A program made the position numbers and the translations under genes. Source: Planctomycetota bacterium (GTDB lineage: Bacteria; Planctomycetota; B15-G4; SIAN01). Taken from it: a stretch of 47,244 nt of DNA. This document shows, in pieces, positions 7,355-18,221 of the stretch. Every line of letters starts with the position of its first letter. Within the stretch, counting starts at the first letter, position 1. The DNA lies in the NCBI GenBank assembly GCA_016872815.1, contig VGYY01000003.1:1-47244 (forward strand). Reading direction: 5' to 3'. Below the pieces are notes generated by a model. That model did not search any database. It was not told where the DNA came from and worked only from the letters and a program-made list of their open reading frames with translations.

Positions 7355-9304
7355 ATGATTCGCCGCTCGATCCGTCCGCTCGCCGCGATGGCGGGCTTGA
7401 TCGCCTTCGCGAGCGGCTGCGGTTCGCGTCCGCCGGACCACGGTGAACGCGACGCCTCACTGCAGGTCGCGCGCGCCGCGCGCCATCCCGGCGCGACGTG
7501 GAGCGAGCGGCTCGACCGCGCCGCGCAGAGCGACGAGTCCTGGCGCGCGCGCAGCGACGAGATCCGCACGCAGATCCTTGTCGCGTCCGGACTCTGGCCC
7601 GAGCCGGAGCGCCCGCCGGTCCATGCCCGCCTCTCCGGCCGTGTCGAGCGCGACGGCTACAGCGTCGAGCGCGTCGAGATCGAGACGCTGCCCGGCTTCA
7701 TGCTCACCGGCACGCTCTACCGGCCGCGCGACGGCGGCGGCGCGCGACACCCCGCGATCGCCACGCCGCACGGCCACTGGGCCGACGGCCGCTTCACCGA
7801 TCACGATCGCTGCTCGATCCCCGGCCGCTCGATCCAGTTCGCGAAACTCGGCATCGTGACGATCGCCTACGACATGGTCGGCTACGGCGACTTGAAGGCG
7901 CTCGGGCACGACTTCGGCGACGCGCCGTGGGGCTTCAGCCTGCAGGGGCTCCAGCTCTGGAACTCGATCCGCGTCGTCGACTTCCTCTGCTCGCTCCCCG
8001 ACGTCGATCCGGAGCGGATCGGCGCGACCGGGGCGTCGGGCGGCGGCACGCAGACCTTCCTGCTTGCGGCGGTCGACCCGCGGGTGAAGGTCGCGGCGCC
8101 GGTGAACATGGTCGCCGCCGGGTTCCAGGGCGGCTGCCTCTGCGAGAACGCTCCGTTGCTGCGCCTCGACCTCAACAACGTCGAGATCGCCGCCGCGATC
8201 GCGCCGCGGCCGCTGCTGCTGATCTCGTGCACCGGCGACTGGACCCATGGGAACCTCGAGCTCGAGGCGCCCGCGCTCGCCCGGGTCTATGCCGCGCGCG
8301 GCGCGCCGGAGCGGTTCCGTGCCGCGCAGGTCGATGCCGGCCACAACTACAACCAGGACACCCGCGAGATCGCCTACGCCTGGTTCGCGCAGTGGCTGCT
8401 CGGCGCGCCGCCGGCTGAGCGGATCGCCGAGGCGCCGTTCGTCGCCGAGCCGCGCGAGTCGATGGCGCTGCCGCTCACCGGCACGCTCGAGTCGATCGCG
8501 GCGCAGTGGCGCGACCAGGCGCGCGGACGCTTCGAGTCGGCGCAGCCGATGGACGAGGCGACGCTCGCGGAGTACCGGCGGCTCTATCGCGTCGCGTGGG
8601 AGCGGACCCTCGGCGCGCGACTGCCGGCGCCGGAGGACGTGTCGATCGAGCTCGTCTCCGCCGCCACGGCGGCGGGCGCCGGGATGGTCGGCAGCGTGCG
8701 CGCCGCCATCGTGCCGTTCGCCGGCGCGGTCGAGCTCGCGAACGACGCGAGCGGCGACCCGGCGCGGTTGGAGGTCGTGCTCGATGGCGATGATTCGCCG
8801 GCGGCGACGACGGAGCGCGACGCGGCGTCGAGTCGCGCCGGCTGGCGCCTGCTCCTCCGCGCCCATGACGCCGAGCCGGCCTGCAACGCCGGCGTCGCGC
8901 TCGACGACGACGTGCTGCCGCAGCAGCGGCGCTTCCCCGCGACCTATCACCGCAGCGAGCTCGCCCGCCGGGTGCAGGACGTGTTGAGCGCGCTCGCCGT
9001 GCTCTCCGTCCGCTCCGGCATCGGGCCGGAGCGCGTCGAGCTGGTCGCGCGCGGCGACGCCGCGGCGGTGGCGCTCCTCGCCCGCGCGCTCGCGCCTGGG
9101 CCGTGCGATCTCGACTTCCGCGGCCTCGACGAAGCCGGGCTCGCCGCGCAGCCGAACTACCTTGCTCTGGGCGGTCTCGAAGGCGCGGCGCTGCTCGTCG
9201 CTCCGGCGCGCGCCACGCTGTGCGCGCCGCCGTTCCCGACCGCGGCGATCGAGCGGGCGTGGGGGATCGGCGGGAGGGGAGGCGCGCTGCGAATCGTGCG
9301 GTGA
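7355..9304 (+). CDS. Lipoprotein alpha/beta-hydrolase, acetyl-xylan-esterase-like
   Basis: CAGGAG lies 10 bp before ATG 7355. The N-terminus is a lipoprotein signal (candidate lipidated Cys22 in F-A-S-G-C). Residues 95-350 form an alpha/beta-hydrolase of the acetyl-xylan-esterase/dienelactone type seen widely in Planctomycetota. It has an R-H-P-A-I-A-T-P-H-G-H oxyanion-side strand, nucleophile Ser228 in G-A-S-G-G-G-T, a probable acid Asp295 (C-T-G-D-W-T) and catalytic His330 (D-A-G-H-N-Y-N). About 300 further residues follow (350-649) that belong to no domain I recognise and lack catalytic motifs; this makes the protein roughly twice the size of a simple esterase. Expected action: cleavage of acyl esters on polysaccharide at the cell surface. 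The substrate is inferred, not seen. Confidence 0.8.
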   Translation: MIRRSIRPLAAMAGLIAFASGCGSRPPDHGERDASLQVARAARHPGATWSERLDRAAQSDESWRARSDEIRTQILVASGLWPEPERPPVHARLSGRVERDGYSVERVEIETLPGFMLTGTLYRPRDGGGARHPAIATPHGHWADGRFTDHDRCSIPGRSIQFAKLGIVTIAYDMVGYGDLKALGHDFGDAPWGFSLQGLQLWNSIRVVDFLCSLPDVDPERIGATGASGGGTQTFLLAAVDPRVKVAAPVNMVAAGFQGGCLCENAPLLRLDLNNVEIAAAIAPRPLLLISCTGDWTHGNLELEAPALARVYAARGAPERFRAAQVDAGHNYNQDTREIAYAWFAQWLLGAPPAERIAEAPFVAEPRESMALPLTGTLESIAAQWRDQARGRFESAQPMDEATLAEYRRLYRVAWERTLGARLPAPEDVSIELVSAATAAGAGMVGSVRAAIVPFAGAVELANDASGDPARLEVVLDGDDSPAATTERDAASSRAGWRLLLRAHDAEPACNAGVALDDDVLPQQRRFPATYHRSELARRVQDVLSALAVLSVRSGIGPERVELVARGDAAAVALLARALAPGPCDLDFRGLDEAGLAAQPNYLALGGLEGAALLVAPARATLCAPPFPTAAIERAWGIGGRGGALRIVR

Positions 9305-9904
9305 TGCGGCGAAGCCCATCGAAGTCGGTCAGCACCGGACGGTCGCTTCTCGATCCTCAACTGTCCGCCGGCGACGGCGTTGACGCTCATCGCGAGGGGC
9401 AGGGGGATCGAAGAGCAGACGCGGCGCGACATCGACCCGGCCGCCGGCCCGCTGGTGGTGGAGGTTCGCCAGACGCTGACCGCTTCGGCGCGAGTCGTGG
9501 GCATTCTCGTGGGTCCCGATGGCAAGCCGGTGGCCAATGCGCATGTCGCGGCGGCGCGGCTCGGGGACCGCTAAGGAGGCGAGTCCTGGACCAGCGCCAA
9601 CGATGGGCGGTTCGAGGTCGGGCCGCTCGTGCCGGGATCGTGGTGGCTCACCGTCCGGTCCCGCGAGTGGCCGCGGTTCGTCGGCGTGCCGTTCGAACTC
9701 GCCGCTGAGGCGACGCGGGACGTCGGCACGATCACGCTCGCGTTGGGCGGGAGGGCGCGCATCGAGATCGGCGGCGACCGTCAGCGAGCCGCTCGCGCCC
9801 GGCGACTACGTGCTGGCCGCCTCCGCTGGGAGCGCTTCAGGAACGATCGAGTTCACCGTCGCTGCGCAGCCGGGTCGGTCGTGCGGCTCGAACTCGAGAA
9901 GTGA
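9305..9904 (+). pseudogene. Degraded carboxypeptidase-regulatory-like repeat protein
   Basis: Directly after the esterase stop, frame 2 reads about 80 codons with two carboxypeptidase-regulatory-like (transthyretin/Cna-B-type) beta-sandwich pieces: D-G-R-F-S-I-L-N-C-P-P-A-T near 9337 and V-V-G-I-L-V-G-P-D-G-K-P-V-A-N-A-H-V near 9497. A TAA at 9572-9574 interrupts it. The same frame then continues in family style (D-G-R-F-E-V-G-P-L-V-P-G-S-W-W-L-T-V). Near 9775 the sense moves to another frame (E-P-L-A-P-G-D-Y-V-L-A-A), and it returns to frame 2 for the last codons (V-V-R-L-E-L-E-K). One stop and at least two frameshifts make an intact product impossible. The 5' part is also missing, cut at the esterase gene. 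Probable origin: a secreted adhesin or repeat protein. Confidence 0.7.
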
Positions 9905-9928
9905 CCGCTCGCGAGCGCCGACCGCGCG

Positions 9929-10927
9929 TCAGCTGCGCGGCAGCTCGCGTGCCCACGCGCGCACGAGCGGAGCGATCGCAGCGCCGTCGCGCTTCGTCGA
10001 CCCGCGCACGTAGATCCACGCGCCGGCGATCTGCGTCGGCTTGATTCCCGACTCGCGCCAGCCGGCAGCGATCTCAGGATCCTGCGTGATCGCCTTCGCC
10101 GAGTCGGTGAGGCGCCACGCCTCTCCCGTGCCGAATGGCTGCGCGGGATCGAGCACGCGCGGGTTCGCGTCGTCGACGCCGCCGTCGTCGTTCGGGTGGA
10201 GGAGCAGGTAGTGCGAGGCGACGGTGTCGTCGTACGTGCCGGTCTTGAGCAGCACGACGAACGCCGTCCGCTGCGCGGGCGCGAGGCTGCGGTAGGCGCG
10301 AACGAGTGCCGACGTGTTCGCGAAGACCTTCGGCCACCCGGTCATGCCCGGCAGGTACTCCTCCTTCAGCGCGAGCTGCACGGCGCCCTCGGTCACGTCC
10401 GAGACGAAGTCCGAGTTCAGCGTCGTCATCGAGAGTCCGCACGGCGTGTAGTAGTAGTACGCGTGCGCCAGCTCGTTCAGCGCCTTCGGCGTCCACGCCG
10501 GCGTCCGCGGCACGAGCAGCTCCAGCACCATCGCCATCGCCGTGAGCAGACACCCTTCATTCGCGATGTTGTTCCCGTCGGGGAACTCGCGCATGAGCTC
10601 CTGCGCCTGCGCGAGCGGCGCACCGTTCAGCTCGTGATCCGCGCGGATGACGAGGTTCCGATCCCACATCCGCTCCTTGCCCCACGCCGGATCGTCCTGC
10701 CGAAACGGCATCCCGGAGCCGGCCGGATCGTGGAGCGCCGCCGTCGGCTCAGGTGGAGTCGGCGACCAGGCGTTCGCGGCGGTCGCTGGGGGCGGCGTTG
10801 CGGCGGACGCCGTGGAAGCGCCGACGAAGCTTGCGCCGAGGGTCGCGCCGGTTCCAAGCGCGGTGCGAAGGAAGGCGCGCCGGGAGGTGTCGTGGTTGGC
10901 GGCGGCGTTCGAGTGCTTCGGTGTCAT
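9929..10927 (-). CDS. Tat-exported C39-like cysteine peptidase family protein
   Basis: 332 residues. The N-terminus holds a twin-arginine signal, S-R-R-A-F-L-R-T-A, followed by a weakly hydrophobic region ending A-S-A-A (about residue 42), so the folded protein is exported by Tat. The mature part has the layout of C39-like (papain-fold) domains: a D-P-A-W-G start near residue 79, a candidate nucleophile Cys126 in N-E-G-C-L-L-T-A-M-A-M, His239 in V-A-S-H-Y-L-L-L-H, and Asp260 in R-V-L-D-P. In this family such proteins either cleave peptides or bind them without cleavage. The order Cys-His-Asp supports an active enzyme, but no substrate gene is adjacent. Start ATG 10927 is used because it supplies the complete Tat motif. 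Both neighbours are broken genes. Confidence 0.7.
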   Translation of the reverse strand: MTPKHSNAAANHDTSRRAFLRTALGTGATLGASFVGASTASAATPPPATAANAWSPTPPEPTAALHDPAGSGMPFRQDDPAWGKERMWDRNLVIRADHELNGAPLAQAQELMREFPDGNNIANEGCLLTAMAMVLELLVPRTPAWTPKALNELAHAYYYYTPCGLSMTTLNSDFVSDVTEGAVQLALKEEYLPGMTGWPKVFANTSALVRAYRSLAPAQRTAFVVLLKTGTYDDTVASHYLLLHPNDDGGVDDANPRVLDPAQPFGTGEAWRLTDSAKAITQDPEIAAGWRESGIKPTQIAGAWIYVRGSTKRDGAAIAPLVRAWARELPRS

Positions 10928-11068
10928 CGGTGCTGTCCCAGTTCTCGGCCAAACCGTCGCTCGGCCGATGGGCCACGGTTCTGGTAGCGACGGTTGGTCG
11001 CAGGGGTGATGGCAAGGTGAGACGAGAAGGGGGCGAGGATATACGGCTCGGGTATCGACACGTGCCCG

Positions 11069-11341
11069 CTACGGGCAGGCCTGTTGTGTGAGCGCCGCTA
11101 CACGCGGCGTGATCACCCTCATCCCTCGCGCCGCCTCCCCTCCTCGCCACCACCCTGGATCAAACGTGAACGCATGCAACGCGAGCATGCCGCAGGTGAG
11201 ATCGGCGAAATCGACCAGCACCAGCAGCGACGCGTGCATCGCGACGGCGCTGGCCCAGAGCCACTTTCGCGCGGATGGCAGCGCGGCGAGCGGCGCGAAG
11301 GCGAGTTCGAGGGCGAGCGCGCCCCATGTCGCCAGTTGTAG
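11069..11341 (-). pseudogene. C-terminal fragment of an HTTM/DoxX-like membrane protein
   Basis: About 90 codons on the minus strand read as the end of an HTTM-type (vitamin-K-carboxylase-like) membrane protein: L-Q-L-A-T-W-G-A-L-A-L-E-L-A-F-A-P-L, then W-L-W-A-S-A-V-A-M-H-A-S-L-L-V-L-V-D-F-A-D-L-T-C-G-M-L, then H-A-F-T-F-D-P-G-W-W. Two hydrophobic helices and the D-F-A-D-L-T / F-T-F-D-P-x-W-W signature are recognisable. Upstream in the gene direction this frame degenerates into Arg/Pro-rich text. A different frame (11547 down to about 11370) looks more protein-like (N-C-L-V-R-V-A-P-L-Q-P-A-E-F-V), but I cannot assign it. The first two thirds of the expected protein are missing, so this is a remnant. 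Confidence 0.5.
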
Positions 11342-11632
11342 GGCGGGCGGCGGCAGCGCACCCGGCGGCGGTCGTCGCGCGCGGCGAGGCGATGCGACTC
11401 GGCGAGCTGCTGGCCAATGCGGAAGCTCACGAACTCGGCGGGCTGCAGCGGCGCGACGCGGACCAGGCAGTTCAGCCGCCCGTCGTCGAGGTCGTTCGGC
11501 GTCATCATCGAGCGGTCGCACCGTCGCAGTCGCGGATCCTGAGTCATCTTTTCTCCGCGAGTCGCGCGGCGCGGTCAGTTCGAGGACGACCGCGTGTGCC
11601 GGCCTTCGGCATCGAGGTTCACCGACAGGGCG

Positions 11633-11878
11633 ATGCTCCCGGTCCCCTCGCCGAACCGCGCGCTCGGCGAGACCGCGCTGCAGTTCGACGCGGGCGGCGA
11701 TCGATACGGGGGAGCGGTCGGCGTCCGTTTCGCCTGGCTCTTCCAGCCGCTTCCGGTGCGGAATGAGGAGCTGATCGCCGTCAACCTCGTCGCGGTCATG
11801 ATGAGCATCGTGTTCTGGAACGGCGTGGCGCTGACCTCCGCGCTCCGCTACCCGCTGTCCCGGCGAAGCCTGGCGTGA
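11633..11878 (+). CDS. Small putative membrane protein, possibly a fragment
   Basis: The plus strand carries an 81-codon frame from ATG 11633. Its second half reads like real protein: F-D-A-G-G-D-R-Y-G-G-A-V-G-V-R-F-A-W-L-F-Q-P-L, then a hydrophobic helix V-N-L-V-A-V-M-M-S-I-V-F-W-N-G-V-A-L-T. No ribosome-binding site supports 11633, and the first 20 residues are poor, so the 5' end may be missing. The next frame begins 36 bp after its stop. No family is recognised. It lies in a stretch where most genes are broken, so it may itself be a relic. Confidence 0.3.
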   Translation: MLPVPSPNRALGETALQFDAGGDRYGGAVGVRFAWLFQPLPVRNEELIAVNLVAVMMSIVFWNGVALTSALRYPLSRRSLA

Positions 11879-11914
11879 GTCGGGTGGCTCAAGACGCAGC
11901 TGGAGGAAGCTGCC

Positions 11915-12222
11915 GTGTTCATCGGCATGCTTGCCGGCTTCGCGGCACTGGGATTCGCCGCCGCATGCGGAGGCTCGAGCCGGCGGCCGAGATGCAGGAT
12001 CCATCGATCCTGGCGGCCTACGCGCTCTCGGTCAGCGTCCTCGTGGGCGGCGCGGTGCTGCTCACGAATGTGTGGGAGGAGGGCACACGCCACCTCCGCG
12101 CCGGGACCGCAGGTCTGCGGCACATCTGGATTCCGCTGCTCGCGCTCGCGCTGACCGGTCTCCTCCGGTGGTTCTGGCTGGTCAAACTGCGGAACTACTA
12201 CCGTCGCAGCGACCTCGTGTGA
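11915..12222 (+). pseudogene. Small multi-helix membrane protein with a probable frameshift
   Basis: A strong ribosome-binding site (GGAGG at 11902-11906) sits 8 bp before GTG 11915, which opens a hydrophobic helix (V-F-I-G-M-L-A-G-F-A-A-L-G-F-A-A-A-C-G). This frame then becomes Arg-rich. In another frame from about 11975 the sequence resumes as a membrane protein: D-P-S-I-L-A-A-Y-A-L-S-V-S-V-L-V-G-G-A-V-L-L, later W-I-P-L-L-A-L-A-L-T-G-L-L-R-W-F-W-L-V, ending at 12222. The simplest explanation is one three-helix protein broken by a frameshift between about 11962 and 11992. Alternatively an independent 76-residue protein starts at ATG 11992, but nothing resembling a ribosome-binding site precedes it. 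Family unknown. Confidence 0.4.
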
Positions 12223-12234
12223 GCGCGGCCGCGG

Positions 12235-15123
<2,889 letters not shown>

Positions 15124-15415
15124 GGATCCCGATCCGGTTCGGACTTCACGGCTGGAACACGGTGTATAGACAAGCGTTGCGCTCGCCGCGGTGGTGGCGG
15201 GTGAGAGGGGATCGGCAGGCGGGGCGAGCGCCCTCAAGCCGGGTTCGATCGGCCCCTCCCCAAGAGTCCGTCGCCAACGTTAGCCCCGCTTCGAGGCGAC
15301 CGGGCGCTGGTGAGCATGCCGCGGCAGCAGGTCGAATGCCGCAGCCGTCGAGCCGTCGGAGCAGCGTGAGGCGGTGAGCCACCACCGTGCGAACGCACGG
15401 ACGCTGCGGACTTGC

Positions 15416-16513
15416 CTACTCCGGTTGCTGCTGCGTCACGCAGTGTAACATTCCGCCGGCCCGGTAGAGGTTGCGGCAGTCGATGCCGATGACCTGGCGC
15501 TCCTCGAACAGGTCCTGCAGCAGGTCGAGCGCGACCGCGTCGTTCGCATCGGCGTAGGTGGGCACCAGCACCACGGTGTTGGCGACATAGAAGTTGACGT
15601 ACGAGCCCCGGTAGCCGAGGTCGAGCCCGTAGGTGGTGACGACGTCCTCGGCCGTCAGCGGCAGATCGAGCCGGCGGTACTCGCGGCCGTCGACGTCGTC
15701 CGCGGCCGCGATCGTCGCGATGTCGCTCTCGGACAGGCCCCAGTAGCGCAGGTCGTCGTCGCCCATGGTGACGATCGTCCGCGGATCGGCGAAGCGCAGG
15801 AACCCGTCGACGTGCATGTCGGTGATGTCGAACTTCCCGCCCGGCGCGCCGTCGAGCCAGATCACCTTGTCGATGCCGAGGTTGCGCGCGAGACGGTTGT
15901 CGAGCTCCTCCTCGCTCAGGCCGGGGTTGCGCTTGTCCTCGAGGATCGAGCTGCGGGTGGCGATGAGGACGCCGCGTCCGTCCACCTCGATGGCGCCGCC
16001 TTCGAGCACGGTGCCGCCGCGATCGAGGCGCGGCAGCCCGAGCGCCGTCGCCACTGCCTGCGGCACGGTGTCGTCGCGCGCGAATGGAGCGTCGTCGCCC
16101 CAGCCATCGAAGCCCCAGTCGAGCACGTGGAGCGCGCCCTTCGCGTCCTCCACGAAGAGCGGGCCGTTGTCGCGCACCCAGCAGTCATCGGTCCGGCGCA
16201 GCAAGAAGTCGACCTGGTCGAGCGCGATGCCGTTCGCCGTCAGCAGCGACTCGATCCGCGCCTGCTCGGTGGCGTCGAAGGCGACGATGTGGACTCTCTC
16301 GCTGCCGACCAGCGCGCGGGTCATCTCGATCCACGTCGGCTCGATCCGGTTGCGGTACGTCCTGCCGTACGTGTGGTGGTGCGGCCACTGCAGCCAGGTG
16401 CCCTCGTGCCGAGCGGACTCGTCGGGCAGTCGCCACCGCTCGCCGCCAGGTGATGGGGCGATGCAAGCGAGCGCGGCAAACGGCAGGAAGCGGGCGGGAA
16501 GGCGCATGCCCAT
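15416..16513 (-). CDS. Exported agmatine deiminase / peptidyl-arginine deiminase family protein
   Basis: 365 residues of the guanidino-group-modifying (PAD_porph/agmatine deiminase) fold. Motifs seen in order: W-L-Q-W-P near residue 40, W-V-R-D-N-G-P-L-F (112-120) with the substrate Asp, L-E-G-G-A-I-E (170-176), D-I-T-D-M-H-V-D-G (229-237) with the catalytic His, and the nucleophile Cys358 in G-G-M-L-H-C-V-T-Q-Q. The expected chemistry is hydrolysis of a guanidine to a ureido group plus ammonia (agmatine to N-carbamoylputrescine, or peptidyl-arginine to citrulline). Unlike cytosolic agmatine deiminases, it begins with an export signal (M-R-L-P-A-R-F-L-P-F-A-A-L-A-C), so it acts outside the cytoplasm. 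That favours a peptidyl-arginine or scavenging role. ATG 16507 is an equally possible start. Confidence 0.88.
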   Translation of the reverse strand: MGMRLPARFLPFAALACIAPSPGGERWRLPDESARHEGTWLQWPHHHTYGRTYRNRIEPTWIEMTRALVGSERVHIVAFDATEQARIESLLTANGIALDQVDFLLRRTDDCWVRDNGPLFVEDAKGALHVLDWGFDGWGDDAPFARDDTVPQAVATALGLPRLDRGGTVLEGGAIEVDGRGVLIATRSSILEDKRNPGLSEEELDNRLARNLGIDKVIWLDGAPGGKFDITDMHVDGFLRFADPRTIVTMGDDDLRYWGLSESDIATIAAADDVDGREYRRLDLPLTAEDVVTTYGLDLGYRGSYVNFYVANTVVLVPTYADANDAVALDLLQDLFEERQVIGIDCRNLYRAGGMLHCVTQQQPE

Positions 16514-16611
16514 CCCTATAGCCCCGGAGCATCGCGACGGAAGTCGCCGAGCGTGGCGCGGTGGCGACGCTCCGGGGTGCGTGTCGTCCCCGGGGTGCCG
16601 CCCTCAGTCGA

Positions 16612-17619
16612 TCACGGCAACTCGAGGTTGCCGTTGTTGGTGTTGCAGTTGTCGAAGTTGTTGTTGAAGACGTCCAGCGCGCTGTTCAGGTTGCTGAACG
16701 TGACGTCGCCGATCGAGTCGCCGTCGACGTCGAAGGGACCCGCGCCGAGCTCGCAGGCGATCGCCTGGTCGGCAAGGCCGATCAGGTCGCGCACCGTCCA
16801 GCCGATCAACTTGGAGTGGACGCCGGCGACGAAGACGAGGTCGCACAGCTTCAGGTCGATGCGGCACTTGCCGCTGTCGAAGACGCCGGCGTCATCGAAC
16901 GCGCAGTTGAGCTTCGCGGCGACGAGCTGGCCGGCGAAGACGCAAGCCGGCAGGGTGGTCGGATTGATCGCGTCATAGGTCAGCGGGCCGGGACCGCCAC
17001 CGATCGGCAGGAACGTCTGGACCGCGGCGGCGGTGTCCCAGCGCGCGGCCCAGAGACCGCTCTCGCCGTCATTGATGCCGCCCTGATCGCCGATCAGCAG
17101 GCCGTTCGGGAACAGCGTGGTGAACCAGGTGTCGAGCAGGCAACCGGGGTTGTTGCCGTTGCAGTTCGTCCCCCAGCCGCCTTGCGTGTAGGTGCAGAGA
17201 TCGCCGGCGTGGATCGCATCGATGAAGGTCGTGGCGACCTGGTTCGAGATGCCGACGTTCGGCCGACAGGTGATGAACTGCGAGTAGACGGTGATCCCGA
17301 CCAGCGTCGGGTCGCAATCGACGTCGAAGGCGTGATGCCCGGTCGCATCGAGCGTGAAGTGGACTTCCGTCAGCAGCGGGAAGTCGAGGCAGATCGTGCC
17401 GTACCTGCGGCTCTGGATCGGGCCCTGACCGGCGGAGATCATCAGCAGTCCCATCTCGTTCGCCGGTCCGACGAGGTCGACGGTGACCGTGCTGCCGATC
17501 TCCACTTCATCGGGGATGGTGAGGACCCACCCGGCCTTGCCGCCGCAGCCTTGGGCCTCTGCGAGGCCGGGCGCTGACGCCAGCAGGCCGGCCGCCATGA
17601 GGACGAGACGCAGGTTCAT
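16612..17619 (-). CDS. Secreted cysteine-rich protein with a T-Q-G-G-W-G motif
   Basis: Start set at ATG 17619, which begins a clear signal peptide (M-N-L-R-L-V-L-M-A-A-G-L-L-A-S-A-P) cleaved near A-E-A-Q; the longer frame upstream is unlike protein. The mature part (about 310 residues) has an N-terminal beta-sandwich-like section (residues 25-130) and then a Cys-rich block. That block starts C-T-Y-T-Q-G-G-W-G-T-N-C-N-G-N-N-P-G-C-L-L and continues with F-P-N-G-L-L-I-G, T-F-L-P-I-G-G-G, N-P-T-T-L-P-A-C-V-F-A-G-Q-L-V-A-A-K-L-N and F-D-D-A-G. This pattern occurs in secreted proteins of several soil and marine phyla, where its role is unknown. The C-terminus is Asn-rich. Twelve or more Cys suggest disulphide-stabilised extracellular use. 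No enzyme motif seen. Confidence 0.75.
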   Translation of the reverse strand: MNLRLVLMAAGLLASAPGLAEAQGCGGKAGWVLTIPDEVEIGSTVTVDLVGPANEMGLLMISAGQGPIQSRRYGTICLDFPLLTEVHFTLDATGHHAFDVDCDPTLVGITVYSQFITCRPNVGISNQVATTFIDAIHAGDLCTYTQGGWGTNCNGNNPGCLLDTWFTTLFPNGLLIGDQGGINDGESGLWAARWDTAAAVQTFLPIGGGPGPLTYDAINPTTLPACVFAGQLVAAKLNCAFDDAGVFDSGKCRIDLKLCDLVFVAGVHSKLIGWTVRDLIGLADQAIACELGAGPFDVDGDSIGDVTFSNLNSALDVFNNNFDNCNTNNGNLELP

Positions 17620-17810
17620 GGATGTCGTGCTCCGTGAGAGGGGGGAGCGGCAGCGCCGCGACACGGTCGCGAACGCACCGGCAGCCCGCATGCCACGGTG
17701 GCCAGGAAGCTGCGGACGAGTGGTAACAGCAGTCGCGCGCAGCGCCCGGTGGAACCGGTCCCTGGAGAAGACGTTTTGCGATCGCGGGGCGGGAGGCTCG
17801 CTCGAGTCGC

Positions 17811-18053
17811 GCCTCCGCCGGCCCGCAGCGCGGCATCGAGATGCGTCGCGAGCGCACTGAACTCGGCTGCCGTGATCTTCATCCCCGTGTGCAGCGGCTT
17901 CATGTGCGCCACCTGCCCGTCGGAGGGCTTCCACTCCTGGAAACCGGGCACGTCCTTGCGGAAGAAGTCGACCGCGGGTGCGGGTGCGGCTTCCGCGACG
18001 AAGTCATCCACCACGCGGCGCACGTTCGCCTCGCCGCCGAGCCGACGCTTGTC
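17811..18053 (-). pseudogene. Group 1 truncated haemoglobin remnant with internal deletion
   Basis: The minus strand reads R-L-G-G-E-A-N-V-R-R-V-V-D-D-F-V-A, then F-F-R-K-D-V-P-G-F-Q-E-W-K-P-S-D-G-Q-V-A-H, then directly M-K-P-L-H-T-G-M-K-I-T-A-A-E-F-S-A-L-A-T-H-L. The first part is the A-B-C helix region of 2/2 (truncated group 1) globins, and the last is the F-helix region with the proximal haem-ligand His. The 25-30 residues that normally lie between V-A-H and M-K (E helix, including the A-T-G-G-P region) are missing without a frameshift. Upstream in the gene direction the expected Y-D-R-L-G-G start is altered (D-K-R-R-L-G-G), and an exported N-terminus, if any, is in other frames. This is a deletion derivative, unlikely to bind haem. 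The 17620-17810 and 18054-18221 flanks hold nothing else I can support. Confidence 0.65.
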
Positions 18054-18221
18054 GGAGTGGCGACCACCCGCTTGCCGCCTGTCGCCGCACCTCTGGCACC
18101 AGCCCAGCAGCCGAGTGCCAGATTGGCGACGTCGCAGCGTTGCGCTATCACCGAGCGCCACGGCGGAAGGGCTGATCCCGTCGTCGAGGCGACGCAGACT
18201 TCGGTCGACAGGAGAAAGGCG

